Source: Gammaproteobacteria bacterium (GTDB lineage: Bacteria > Pseudomonadota > Gammaproteobacteria > Competibacterales > Competibacteraceae). Taken from it: a stretch of 64,000 nucleotides of DNA. Below the pieces are notes generated by a model. That model saw only the letters and a program-made list of their open reading frames with translations, made no database searches and was not told the DNA's origin. The position numbers were made by a program, and so were the translations under genes. The stretch is from the NCBI GenBank assembly GCA_024235095.1, contig JACKNC010000004.1:62001-126000 (forward strand), given 5' to 3'. Positions within the stretch are counted from its first letter, which is position 1. The number at the start of each line of letters is the position of its first letter. Below, piece after piece: positions 17,191 through 25,934 of the stretch.

Positions 17191-18741
17191 ATGCCGACTG
17201 AGAGGTTATCCATGCGCAAGATTCAAGAAGTGCTTCGTTTGCAGGCGGCGGGCCATAGCCAACCACAAATTGCCCGGAGTTGCGGGATCGGCCGTAGCAC
17301 GGTCGGAGAGTATCTGCAACGCGCCCGACGAGCGGGCCTGGGTTGGCCCCTGCCCAAGGGCATGATGGCCGATGAATTGGAACGACGGTTGTTTCCGCCG
17401 CGCCCCGCCGCTGGGTCTGCGGATCGCGGAAAACCGGATTGGGCCACCGTCCACCAGGAATTACGCCGCCCCGGCGTCACCTTGTGGCTCTTGTGGGAAG
17501 AGTACAAAGCCACGCATCCCCAGGGCTATCAATACACCTGGTTCTGCCAGCAGTATCGGGCTTGGGTGGCGCATACCGATGTGGTGATGCGCCAGACCCA
17601 TCGGGCCGGTGAGAAGGTGTTTGTGGACTACGCCGGTCCCACCGTGCCCATCGTGGACCGCATCACGGGTGAACTCCGCCAGGCCCAAGTGTTTGTTGCG
17701 GTGCTGGGCGCCAGCAATTACACCTATGTGGAGGCGACCTGGACCCAAGGACTGGATGACTGGCTCATGGCGCATGTCCGGGCCTTTGCATTTTTCGGCG
17801 GTGTCCCGGAAATTGTGGTTCCAGATAATTTGAAAACCGGCGTCCAGACGCCGCACCGCTATGAGCCCGACCTCAACCCCAGTTATCTGGAGTTAGCCGC
17901 CCATTATGGCGTCGCGGTGATCCCCGCGCGTGTCCGAAAACCGCGTGATAAAGCCAAAGCGGAAAGTGGCGTGCTCGTGGTGGAACGCTGGATTCTGGCC
18001 CGCTTGCGCCATCGGACTCTGTTCAGTCTCGACGAACTCAACACGGTCATCCGCGAACTGCGCGACGCCCTCAATCAGCGCGCCTTCAAAAAACTCCCCG
18101 GTTCCCGTCAGCATTGGTTTGCAACGCTGGAACAACCGGCGTTGCGTCCCTTACCGGCCGAACCCTACGTGTTCGCGCAATGGAAAAAAGCGCGCGTCAA
18201 CATTGACTATCACATTGACATCGAGCGCCATTACTATTCGGTCCCCTACCTCCTGGTGCGCCAGGAAGTGGAGGTGCGCCTGACCGCCACCACGGTCGAG
18301 GTCTTCCATCAACGTCAGCGGGTGGCTTGTCATCGCCGCCATCCGCAGCCTGGTCGCCATACCACCGTAACCGCCCACATGCCCAAAGCCCATCGGGAGT
18401 ACGCCGAATGGACGCCCGAACGGTTAGTGCGCTGGGCTCACCAGACCGGCCCCCACACGGCGACTCTAGTGGAACGTATCCTGGCCACGCGGCCCCATCC
18501 TCAGCAGGGCTACCGCTCGTGCTTGGGCATCTTGCGTCTGGGCAAAGCCTATGGCGCCGACCGCTTGGAGGCCGCCTGTCAGCGCGCGTTAGCCATTGGG
18601 GGACTGAGTTACAAGAGCATCGAGTCGATTCTCAAGCATGGCCTGGACCAGCAACGCCTCCCGGATGCGGGGACTTCGCCACCGCCCATCCCTTCGACCG
18701 CGACCCACGCGAACGTGCGCGGCGCACGCTATTACCAATAA
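17191..18741 (+). CDS. istA: IS21-family transposase IstA
   Basis: 516 residues. The N-terminal helix-turn-helix (about 15-45, GHSQPQIARSCGIGRSTVGEYL) binds the terminal repeats. An rve-type DDE integrase core follows, with the first aspartate in FVDYAG near residue 146 and the second in VPDNLKTG near 212. The C-terminal beta-rich domain includes HYYSVPYLLV. An AGGAGG box lies upstream of the ATG. istB begins 16 bp downstream with its own binding site. Length and layout are normal for the family. Confidence 0.95.
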   Translation: MPTERLSMRKIQEVLRLQAAGHSQPQIARSCGIGRSTVGEYLQRARRAGLGWPLPKGMMADELERRLFPPRPAAGSADRGKPDWATVHQELRRPGVTLWLLWEEYKATHPQGYQYTWFCQQYRAWVAHTDVVMRQTHRAGEKVFVDYAGPTVPIVDRITGELRQAQVFVAVLGASNYTYVEATWTQGLDDWLMAHVRAFAFFGGVPEIVVPDNLKTGVQTPHRYEPDLNPSYLELAAHYGVAVIPARVRKPRDKAKAESGVLVVERWILARLRHRTLFSLDELNTVIRELRDALNQRAFKKLPGSRQHWFATLEQPALRPLPAEPYVFAQWKKARVNIDYHIDIERHYYSVPYLLVRQEVEVRLTATTVEVFHQRQRVACHRRHPQPGRHTTVTAHMPKAHREYAEWTPERLVRWAHQTGPHTATLVERILATRPHPQQGYRSCLGILRLGKAYGADRLEAACQRALAIGGLSYKSIESILKHGLDQQRLPDAGTSPPPIPSTATHANVRGARYYQ

Positions 18742-18757
18742 CCCAGGAGCCTCCGCC

Positions 18758-19513
18758 ATGCTGAAACAACCCCTTCTCGATCAACTGCACACCTTGAAAC
18801 TCAGCGGCATGCGTCAGGCCTTGCACGAGCAACTCCAGATGCCCGATAGCGATCAGCTCAGCTTTACGGATCGCTTGAGTCTCCTGGTTGATCGCGAACT
18901 GACCGAACGCGCGAATCGTCGCCTCCAGTACCGCTTACAGCAAGCCCGTTTGCCCCAGCAAGCCTGCCGGGAAGACCTGGATTACCAACATCCCCGGGGC
19001 CTGGATAAAACCCTCATCCAGCATCTGCTCGGTGAACGCTGGCTTGTGGAGCATCTCAACTGCCTGATTACCGGCCCCACCGGCGTGGGGAAAACATGGA
19101 TTGCTTGTGCCTTGGCTCAGCATGCGTGTCGTCTGGGCTATACCGCGCGCTATGTCCGTTTGCCCCGCTTGCTCCCTGAACTGGCGTTGGCCCGCGCCGA
19201 TGGCCGCTATCCCAAGCTGCTACGCGAGTACGCTAAAGCACACGTGTTGGTCATCGATGACTGGGGCTTAACACCGCTCACCAGCGAGGGCCGCCGTGAT
19301 CTTCTGGAAATCCTCGATGACCGGCATCACCGTCAATCCACCCTCGTGACCAGCCAGTTGCCCGTGGCAAGCTGGCACGCCTATCTGGACGAACCCACTC
19401 TGGCTGATGCCCTCCTCGATCGGCTCGTCCATAACGCCTACACCCTCAACCTGACCGGAGAATCCTTACGAAAACGTAAAACCCCCTTGACGAACTCCAT
19501 CACGGAACAGTAA
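18758..19513 (+). CDS. istB: IS21-family helper ATPase IstB
   Basis: 251 residues from the ATG at 18758, which follows an AGGAG box; the open frame upstream is out-of-frame istA sequence. AAA+ domain related to DnaC: Walker A is GPTGVGKTW near residue 108 and Walker B is VLVIDDWG near 165. It assembles on target DNA and activates IstA for strand transfer. It appears complete. Confidence 0.95.
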   Translation: MLKQPLLDQLHTLKLSGMRQALHEQLQMPDSDQLSFTDRLSLLVDRELTERANRRLQYRLQQARLPQQACREDLDYQHPRGLDKTLIQHLLGERWLVEHLNCLITGPTGVGKTWIACALAQHACRLGYTARYVRLPRLLPELALARADGRYPKLLREYAKAHVLVIDDWGLTPLTSEGRRDLLEILDDRHHRQSTLVTSQLPVASWHAYLDEPTLADALLDRLVHNAYTLNLTGESLRKRKTPLTNSITEQ

Positions 19514-19671
19514 ACACTCATCCACTGCGTCGCTGCGCTCCGACCGAGTGAAATACGCTGCCGCCTTCGACTGAACTCGCCGGCCGTCATCCCGTGAAAT
19601 GGATGGCCGGCATCAGTGAAATACGCACCTATGATTCAACACTTATCGAGAAACGGTATCAGATAAGGTAA

Positions 19672-21315
19672 ATGATCCTGTTCAACCGTCTGGACCGCCT
19701 GCGTCTGATCGCGTTGCTGCTATGGGCATTGCCCATTGCAGCGCTGTTGCCGCTGGGCGCGTTCTGGCTCTGGCAAACCGGAATGCTGTATGGCTGGCTG
19801 GCGGCCATGGTCGCTTGCAGCGCCGCTGGTTATGGACTGCAACACTGGCTGTTACGCAAGGATCGCCGTTTGCTGGCGGATGCGGCGACCGCGCCTGACT
19901 CGCACTGGCCGCCTAAAGCCGATGCCGCCTGGGAAATCATCGAGCGATTGGCCGGAGACGTAAAGCCGGAAGATTGGCCCTTAAACGACGGCAGCCGGTT
20001 GTGGACGCTGGGTCAGAACACCCTGGACGCCGTTGCCCGCTACTATCATCCGGCGGAAGCACGGCCCCTGCTGGAACTGACCGTACCGCATACCCTGTTG
20101 ATCATTGAACGCGCCAGCCACGATATGCGCGCTACGGTCACCGCGCATATCCCACTCAGCCACCGCCTGACGATCGGCGATCTACTGCGCGCCTGGCGCT
20201 GGAAAGACGCCGCCCAGCGATGGGTGAACCTCTATCGCACGGGCCGACTGGTGGTCAATCCCCTGGATGCCCTGTTAAGCGAAGCCTGGGGCCATCTGCG
20301 CGGCCAAGCCTATAGCCAGGCGTGGACCGAAACCCAGCGCTGGCTGCTGCGGGAATATGTGCGCAAGGTCGGTTACTACGCCATCGAACTGTACAGCGGA
20401 CGGCTGACCCTGAGCGATGACGAACCGAAGGCCAAAATCCCCCCTCACCTCCCTTTGTTAAAGGAGGGGACTGAACGGTTACAAACCGGCGAACCCTTGC
20501 AGATCCTGGTGATGGGCCGAACCAACGCAGGCAAATCCAGCCTGATTAACGCCCTGTTTGGCCGATTGACCGCCGCGACCGATATTTTACCGGACACCAC
20601 AACGGAATTGACGCCTTATCGGCTGGAGCGTGAAGGACTGATTGCGGCCCTGATCTTCGATACACCCGGCTCTGACACCGATGGGTTCAATGTAAGCGTT
20701 CACCTCCCCCCTTTGAAAAAGGGGGGCCGGGGGGGATTGCGCACGGGCGACGGAGCCAAAATCCCCCCTCACCCCCCTTTGTTAAAGGGGGGGACTGAAC
20801 GGTTACGGTTCAATGAAAAAACCTTACAGAACGCCGTGATGGAGGCCGACATGATTCTCTGGGTCTGCGCCGCGCATCGCCCCGACCGGCAACCAGATCG
20901 GCTGCGCCTGGACTGGCTGCGCCAGCAATTTGCAGAACGTGCGGAGCGTCGACCGCCGCCCCTATTGGTCGCCGTCAGCCATATTGATCAACTGCGTCCC
21001 CATCGGGAATGGCAGCCGCCCTATGATTTACTACATCCCCAGGGCGTCAAGGCCACGCATATCCGCGCTGCTGTCGAAGCCGTGGCGGAAGACCTGGCGA
21101 TTCCGGTGGCCCAAGTCATTCCCGTTTGTCTAGCTGGGGAGCGGGTTTACAACGTCGACGACGCACTCTGGGCGGCGATGCTCGACCGGCAGGATGAAGC
21201 CATCAAAGCGCGGTTTCTGCGCTGTCTGGAGCACCGCAAACGTGCTGAAAACTGGACGTTGCTACGCCAGCAACTGGTGAACGCTGGCCGGTGGTTGCTG
21301 AAGTTGCCGGGGTGA
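19672..21315 (+). CDS. Membrane-anchored GTPase of unknown role with repeat-encoded inserts
   Basis: 547 residues. Two hydrophobic segments are at about residues 10-35 and 38-55, then a helical region, then a G domain: G1 GRTNAGKSS (about 282-290), G2-like DTTTELTPY, G3 FDTPGSD (about 328-334) and a G4-like SHIDQL where NKxD is expected. Two palindromic repeats are translated inside it: KIPPHLPLLKEG just before G1, and a stretch of about 30 residues between G3 and the following helix with LPPLKKGGRGG and KIPPHPPLLKGG. These keep the frame and probably form surface loops. The CHASE2 cyclase starts 28 bp downstream, so the pair may be an operon. Confidence 0.75.
   Translation: MILFNRLDRLRLIALLLWALPIAALLPLGAFWLWQTGMLYGWLAAMVACSAAGYGLQHWLLRKDRRLLADAATAPDSHWPPKADAAWEIIERLAGDVKPEDWPLNDGSRLWTLGQNTLDAVARYYHPAEARPLLELTVPHTLLIIERASHDMRATVTAHIPLSHRLTIGDLLRAWRWKDAAQRWVNLYRTGRLVVNPLDALLSEAWGHLRGQAYSQAWTETQRWLLREYVRKVGYYAIELYSGRLTLSDDEPKAKIPPHLPLLKEGTERLQTGEPLQILVMGRTNAGKSSLINALFGRLTAATDILPDTTTELTPYRLEREGLIAALIFDTPGSDTDGFNVSVHLPPLKKGGRGGLRTGDGAKIPPHPPLLKGGTERLRFNEKTLQNAVMEADMILWVCAAHRPDRQPDRLRLDWLRQQFAERAERRPPPLLVAVSHIDQLRPHREWQPPYDLLHPQGVKATHIRAAVEAVAEDLAIPVAQVIPVCLAGERVYNVDDALWAAMLDRQDEAIKARFLRCLEHRKRAENWTLLRQQLVNAGRWLLKLPG
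20434..20471. repeat. Palindromic repeat, type B, inside the GTPase gene
   Basis: AAAATCCCCCCTCACC plus the palindrome CTCCCTTTGTTAAAGGAGG are read in frame as KIPPHLPLLKEG. It is slightly degenerate compared with intergenic copies, suggesting an older insertion. Confidence 0.8.
20704..20794. repeat. Composite palindromic repeat (A then B) inside the GTPase gene
   Basis: Complete A and B units with a short spacer, all translated in frame between the G3 motif and the next conserved helix. The inserted length is about 90 bp, a multiple of three. Orientation and order equal those at 12635 and 16875. Confidence 0.85.
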
Positions 21316-21343
21316 ACGGTGGGTTAAAAACAGGATTGCCTCT

Positions 21344-23575
21344 ATGCCACGCACTGCTCATATTCTGCTGCGCATCGCCCTAAGTCTGGGCGTCATACTA
21401 GCACTGATGCTGCACGCCAGCGGTCTTTACCCACTAGCGCTGGTCCATCAATTGGAATCATTCGCCTACGATGCCCGCTTACGGTTAACCCTGCCTGGCG
21501 AGGTCGATCCACGCATCGTGATCGTGAATATCGACGAGGACAGCTTGCTCCAGGAAGGTCAATGGCCCTGGCCGCGCCAACGGTTAGCGGAACTCGTGGA
21601 TATTCTGTTCAATGACTATCAGATTCGGTTACTCGCCTTCGACGTGGTTTTCCCGGAAGCCGAACGTCATTCAGCCCTAGCGGTTCTGCAAGCTCTTGCA
21701 CAAGGCGCGTTGCGCGAAGATGCAGCGTTTCAACAGGAATGGATGGATCTACGCACCCGGTTGTCGGGCGATGAACGCTTCGCCGCCAGTCTGCGCGATC
21801 GCCCAGTTATCCTCGGTTATTCCTTCGCGTTGCCGGGCCAGCAGGGTCAGGATTTACGCAAGGGGCAACTGCCGCCCGCCGCCGCGCCACTGACGATTTT
21901 GGCCGGCGCTCCCAGCCCGTTTGCTGCCGCCGCCGGTTACAGCGCCAACCTGCCGTTGTTGCAGACCCGCGCCCAGGGCGGTGGATTCTTTAACAGCCCG
22001 CTGGTGGATCAGGATGGATTGATCCGCCGACTGCCCCTGCTGTTGCGCTATGACGACCAGCTTTACGCAAATCTCAGCCTCGCCGTGTTGCGCACTCTGA
22101 TGGGCGGCCCCGCGCTGGAGATGATCAGCGGCGCAGGCTATCGCAATCCCAATGGACAGCGGGTAGAAGCCGTGCGCGTGGGCGTCTTCGATATCCCTGT
22201 CGATGCGCAGGGCGCGGTGTTAATCCCCTATCGCGGACCGCAAGGCAGTTTTCCCTACCTTTCCGCCCGGACTCTCCTCAACCGCCAAGCCGATCCTGGA
22301 CTATTATCCGGTGCGATTGTGCTGGTTGGAACCACTGCCGCTGGTCTACTGGACTTGCGCGCGACTCCGGTGCAAAACATTTACCCCGGCGTTGAAATTC
22401 ACGCCAATCTGATCGCCGGAATGCTCGATCAGCGCATCAAGCGCCAACCTGCGTTTAGCGCTGGTCTGGAAACCTTGTTGCTCCTGTTCCTGGGCGGGCT
22501 GAGTGTGGCGCTGGGGTTTGCATCACCCCTGAAAGCGTTGCTGGGAACCCTGGTTTTAGCTGCCGTGACCGTGGCGCTGAATCTGTACGCCTGGCAGGCA
22601 TTGAACTGGGTATTCCCGCTGGCTTCGGCCCTGCTGCTCTTGCTGTTGCTGTACCTGTTGCACAGCAGCTACGGTTATTTCATCCAAACCCGCCGCGAAC
22701 GGCATCTGACCCGCCTGTTTGGCCAATACGTGCCGCGTGAACTGGTGGCGGAGATGAGCCAGCAACCGGGAGGTTACGCGCTGGGCGGGGAAAGCCGGGA
22801 CATGACCGTGTTGTTCAGTGACATTCAAGATTTCACCACGCTTTCCGAGACGTTGGACCCCCATCAGTTGACCCGCTTGATGCAATTCATCCTCACGCCG
22901 CTGACCCAGGTTATTCACGAACAACGCGGCACGGTGGACAAGTATATTGGCGACGCCATCATGGCGTTCTGGGGAGCGCCGCTGCCTGATCCCGATCATG
23001 CGCGCCATGCCGTTCATGCCGCACTGGGCATGAAAGCGCGGCTGGAGGCGCTGATGCCGGAATTGCATGCGCGCGGCTGGCCTTCCCTGCGCATCCGCAT
23101 CGGCGTTAATAGCGGACTCATGAATGTCGGCAACATGGGTTCGGAATTCCGCGTGGCTTACACGGTGCTGGGCGACGCCGTTAACCTGGCGTCACGGCTG
23201 GAAGGGGCCGCCAAACAATATGGGGCGACGATCGTCATCAGCGAGACGACGCGCGCTGCCGTTCCCAAGCTTGTCTGTCGAGAACTGGATTGCGTGCGCG
23301 TCAAGGGCCGCTCGCAACCAGTCACGCTGTTCGAACCGCTCGGCGTAATCGATGCTTTACCGCAAACGCTGCATGAAGAATTGGCCAAATACGACGAGGC
23401 GCTGGCGGCCTATCGGGCTGGCGACTGGGATCAGGCCAGCGCCCGGTTTGAAGCGTTAAAAACCCGGTATCCAGAACAGCCGTTGTATAAAATTTATGTG
23501 GAACGGATCGCGGCGTTACGCGCTCATCCCTGCGCCACGGGGTGGGATGGAGTGTTTACGTTGACCGCAAAATAA
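21344..23575 (+). CDS. CHASE2-domain class III adenylate cyclase
   Basis: 743 residues. An N-terminal membrane segment (about 8-28) is followed by a large extracytoplasmic CHASE2 sensor domain (about 35-370, starting IVIVNIDEDSL..GQWPWPR). Three closely spaced membrane helices (about 375-445) lead to a cyclase domain with metal-binding aspartates in LFSDIQDF (about 493) and GDAIMAFWG (about 537). Lys in VDKYIGD and Asp in YTVLGDAVN fit ATP rather than GTP specificity. The last 60 residues look like one TPR unit (ALAAYRAGDWDQASARFEAL). It probably makes cAMP in response to an envelope signal. A FecR-domain gene follows after 18 bp. Confidence 0.9.
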   Translation: MPRTAHILLRIALSLGVILALMLHASGLYPLALVHQLESFAYDARLRLTLPGEVDPRIVIVNIDEDSLLQEGQWPWPRQRLAELVDILFNDYQIRLLAFDVVFPEAERHSALAVLQALAQGALREDAAFQQEWMDLRTRLSGDERFAASLRDRPVILGYSFALPGQQGQDLRKGQLPPAAAPLTILAGAPSPFAAAAGYSANLPLLQTRAQGGGFFNSPLVDQDGLIRRLPLLLRYDDQLYANLSLAVLRTLMGGPALEMISGAGYRNPNGQRVEAVRVGVFDIPVDAQGAVLIPYRGPQGSFPYLSARTLLNRQADPGLLSGAIVLVGTTAAGLLDLRATPVQNIYPGVEIHANLIAGMLDQRIKRQPAFSAGLETLLLLFLGGLSVALGFASPLKALLGTLVLAAVTVALNLYAWQALNWVFPLASALLLLLLLYLLHSSYGYFIQTRRERHLTRLFGQYVPRELVAEMSQQPGGYALGGESRDMTVLFSDIQDFTTLSETLDPHQLTRLMQFILTPLTQVIHEQRGTVDKYIGDAIMAFWGAPLPDPDHARHAVHAALGMKARLEALMPELHARGWPSLRIRIGVNSGLMNVGNMGSEFRVAYTVLGDAVNLASRLEGAAKQYGATIVISETTRAAVPKLVCRELDCVRVKGRSQPVTLFEPLGVIDALPQTLHEELAKYDEALAAYRAGDWDQASARFEALKTRYPEQPLYKIYVERIAALRAHPCATGWDGVFTLTAK

Positions 23576-23593
23576 CTTACGAGGTAAGAAACC

Positions 23594-24247
23594 ATGTTGC
23601 GTTTAAGCCAGTACTTGTCGCTATTCATGACGTTGTGGCTATGGACTGTGACTGGATATGCGGAGCGTCCACCCGATATCGCCGGTTACGTTACCCGAGT
23701 GCGCGGCGAAGTCGTGATCGAGAATGCTGCGGGTCGCCGTTCACTTGCGCTGGGTCAACCACTGCATATTGACGACCGGATCGTGACTGGCGCTAAAGCC
23801 CGCCTGGAAGCGCGGATGCAGGACGGAACGATCCTCACATTAGGCGCAAACACCGAATTTCTGATTCGACAAGCGCAGGGCGTGTCCCCAAAGGACAGTG
23901 GCTCGTTGTTCGAGTTGTTCAAAGGCGTCTTTCGAGCGGCGACAACGCAAGCTCGCGCTGAAGCGCCAACCCGCGAGGATTGGCGGGTTCAAACGCCGGT
24001 GGCGACCATCGGCATTCGCGGCACTGAGTTATGGGGCGGTTTCAACCTGCTGAATGCGGGGTCAGAGACGCTCGATGTCGTGATGTTGAAAGGCAAAGGC
24101 GTGTACGTCGAAAGCGCCGGGCAACGCGTGGAACTGCAACAGGCCGGAGAAGGCACGACAGTGGAAAGCGCCGGCCAAACGCCGATGCCTGCCAAGGCGT
24201 GGGGGAAGGAAAAGGTTCGGTCGGCACTGCAAACCGTCGTGTGGTAA
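23594..24247 (+). CDS. Secreted FecR-domain protein
   Basis: 217 residues with a signal peptide (about 1-22). The FecR-type domain at about residues 30-130 contains G..V..GRRSLALGQPLHIDDRIVTGAKARLEARMQDGT, followed by a conserved VATIGIRGTELW motif. Unlike classical FecR it lacks an N-terminal cytoplasmic sigma-regulator domain and there is no ECF sigma gene nearby. It is likely periplasmic and, given the 18-bp gap, a partner of the CHASE2 cyclase. Confidence 0.85.
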   Translation: MLRLSQYLSLFMTLWLWTVTGYAERPPDIAGYVTRVRGEVVIENAAGRRSLALGQPLHIDDRIVTGAKARLEARMQDGTILTLGANTEFLIRQAQGVSPKDSGSLFELFKGVFRAATTQARAEAPTREDWRVQTPVATIGIRGTELWGGFNLLNAGSETLDVVMLKGKGVYVESAGQRVELQQAGEGTTVESAGQTPMPAKAWGKEKVRSALQTVVW

Positions 24248-24261
24248 TGCGTGGCTGTGCG

Positions 24262-24350
24262 AAATCCCCCCCAGCCCCCTTTTTCAAAGGGGGGCTGGGG
24301 GGATTTGCTCTTCGTCCCCCCTTTAGCAAAGGGAGGTGAGGGGGGATTTA
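24262..24350. repeat. Composite palindromic repeat, inverted (A then B, reverse)
   Basis: The A palindrome with flanking G- and C-runs (24262-24306) is followed after eight bases by a B unit (24315-24350). It lies between convergent fecR-like and fnr-like genes, where it could end transcription from either side. Confidence 0.8.
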
Positions 24351-24351
24351 C

Positions 24352-25056
24352 TTATCCATCGGCGATGTGCCGCAACCCGGACTGGTCGAGCGTCAATTGA
24401 TTATGAGGCATCTCCTGAATCAAGCCATTGCGGCGTAATTCAGCGATAGTGCGGCTCACGGTTTCAGTAGTCAGTCCGAGCATCGCGCCTAAATCCTCCC
24501 GGCCAAACAGCGGCACGGGTTGCCCCGGCGCGGTTTCAGACAACCAGAGCAACAGCCGCGCCACCCGCTGGCGGGCGGTGCCGGTGGAAAATTCCGCCAA
24601 CCAGCGATCGGCCTCCGCCAGCGCCTGTTGCCAACGCACCATCAATTCATGACACAGACGCGACTGCTCATGGCTCAGGCGATCCACCAGACTGACGGGA
24701 ATCGTGCAAATCTCACAGCGGGTCAGCGCAATGGCGTCGTGTGGATAAGGCTGACCTAACAACGCCTCCAGCCCCAACGTGTCGCTATGGCGGAGCAGTC
24801 GAACGATGCGCTGGTTGCCGTCGGGCAGGTACTTCACCAGCTTGACCAGTCCCCGCCGCAAGGTAAATACGACTCGACCGCGCTCGCCAATCCGATACAA
24901 CACCGCTGGCGGTTCCAGAATGATGTCTTCAATCGGCTGATGCAACTCACCGAAATCCACTTCCTGCAAACCGGCAAACAATGCTGAATTGCGGACAGCG
25001 CAATCACGGCAATCCTGCTCTCCCAACCAGGCGACACGGATCGGTACGGTTTTCAT
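24352..25056 (-). CDS. Crp/Fnr-family transcription regulator
   Basis: 234 residues from the ATG at 25056; an in-frame upstream start adds 26 unlikely residues. It has an effector (cNMP-type) beta-roll at about 25-135, a dimer helix and a C-terminal helix-turn-helix (REDLGAMLGLTTETVSRTIAEL). The recognition helix keeps the E..SR signature of FNR-type proteins, which bind TTGAT-N4-ATCAA. It has two cysteine pairs: C16-x2-C19 near the N-terminus and C114-x2-C117 in the roll. FNR uses C-x2-C-x5-C plus one distant cysteine, so the cluster chemistry here may differ. Likely a redox or oxygen sensor. Confidence 0.88.
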   Translation of the reverse strand: MKTVPIRVAWLGEQDCRDCAVRNSALFAGLQEVDFGELHQPIEDIILEPPAVLYRIGERGRVVFTLRRGLVKLVKYLPDGNQRIVRLLRHSDTLGLEALLGQPYPHDAIALTRCEICTIPVSLVDRLSHEQSRLCHELMVRWQQALAEADRWLAEFSTGTARQRVARLLLWLSETAPGQPVPLFGREDLGAMLGLTTETVSRTIAELRRNGLIQEMPHNQLTLDQSGLRHIADG

Positions 25057-25201
25057 TAAAGGAACTCTGAGTTGTGGTGGGTCATAACAACCACCCTTCG
25101 ACTGTTTGAGCAACCGGACGGCTAATTGTGGCAATCAGGAAAGACTTAATCCAGCTATCCTTTATCAATAAGAACGTCAGGATTTCCTGCGAGCGCCCGG
25201 C

Positions 25202-25930
25202 ATGAACCAAGATGACCTCTCCTCAAGCACCGTGCGGTTACTGGATCAACTACAACGCAGCCAATCCTTCCATCATGGCGGCGTCACCGGCATCGAGCGG
25301 GAATTTGGCGGGTTGCGCCGCTGGCAGTCGGCGCGGCTGAGCCGCACCTACGCCGATCTCCTGGCTAACCCACGCTACCGGCCAGCAGCAGAGTTCTTTC
25401 TCGACGAGATTTATGGCGATCGGGATTTCCAGCAGCGCGAACACGACTTGGCGCGCATTGTGCCGATGATGACCCGCATCTTACCGGCCAGCGTCTTGCA
25501 CACAGCCGCGCTGGCGCTGGAGCTAAATGCGCTCTCCTACGAACTCGATGCGCAAATCACGCGGATCCTGGCGTCGAAATTCGACTTTCATGAATCGATG
25601 AACGAAGCGGTTTATGTCGCTGCCTACCGCCGTTGCGCCAATTACGAGTTGCGCCAGCGCCAAATCGAACTGGTTGGGCAACTGGGTCAGGACTTGCGAA
25701 GAATCGTGCAAAAACCCTTTATTCATACCGCGCTCAAAGTGGCGAAGACTCCGGCGCGTCTGGCTGGAGTAGGCGAATTGCACCATTTCCTGGACGCCGG
25801 ATTCCACGCCTTTCGCCAGATGGGCCAGTACGCCGCAATTTTCATCGCGACAATTGTCAGCCGCGAGAGCGCCATTTTGGAGCGTATGCGGACCGATCAT
25901 GCTCATCCGCTGGATTTGGAACGGGAATAG
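25202..25930 (+). CDS. Conserved hypothetical helical protein
   Basis: 242 residues, almost entirely predicted helix. No signal peptide, membrane segment or catalytic motif that I recognise. Conserved-looking features are RTYADLLANPRYRPAAEFFLDEIYG (about 43-67) and several EL.....D segments. It is divergent from the fnr-like gene, with the shared promoter region at 25057-25201, and convergent with the PHA-system gene four bases beyond its end. The length and FFLDEIYG motif suggest a defined proteobacterial family, but I cannot name its function. Confidence 0.7.
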   Translation: MNQDDLSSSTVRLLDQLQRSQSFHHGGVTGIEREFGGLRRWQSARLSRTYADLLANPRYRPAAEFFLDEIYGDRDFQQREHDLARIVPMMTRILPASVLHTAALALELNALSYELDAQITRILASKFDFHESMNEAVYVAAYRRCANYELRQRQIELVGQLGQDLRRIVQKPFIHTALKVAKTPARLAGVGELHHFLDAGFHAFRQMGQYAAIFIATIVSRESAILERMRTDHAHPLDLERE

Positions 25931-25934
25931 AGAA

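Larger units (their letters stand above)
16979..19628 (+). mobile_element. IS21-family insertion sequence, apparently complete
   Basis: 2650 bp. The ends are inverted copies of GTGCGTATTTCAC. CTAT stands on both sides (16975-16978 and 19629-19632), matching a four-base target duplication, within the range known for IS21. It contains istA and istB in the right order, and the left end has the multiple internal repeats typical of the family. It looks intact and may be active. Confidence 0.92.

Noticed and set aside
24031..24339. Frames across the FecR gene end and palindromes
   Set aside because: The peptides (SPPAPFFKGGLGG type) are repeat translation, not genes.
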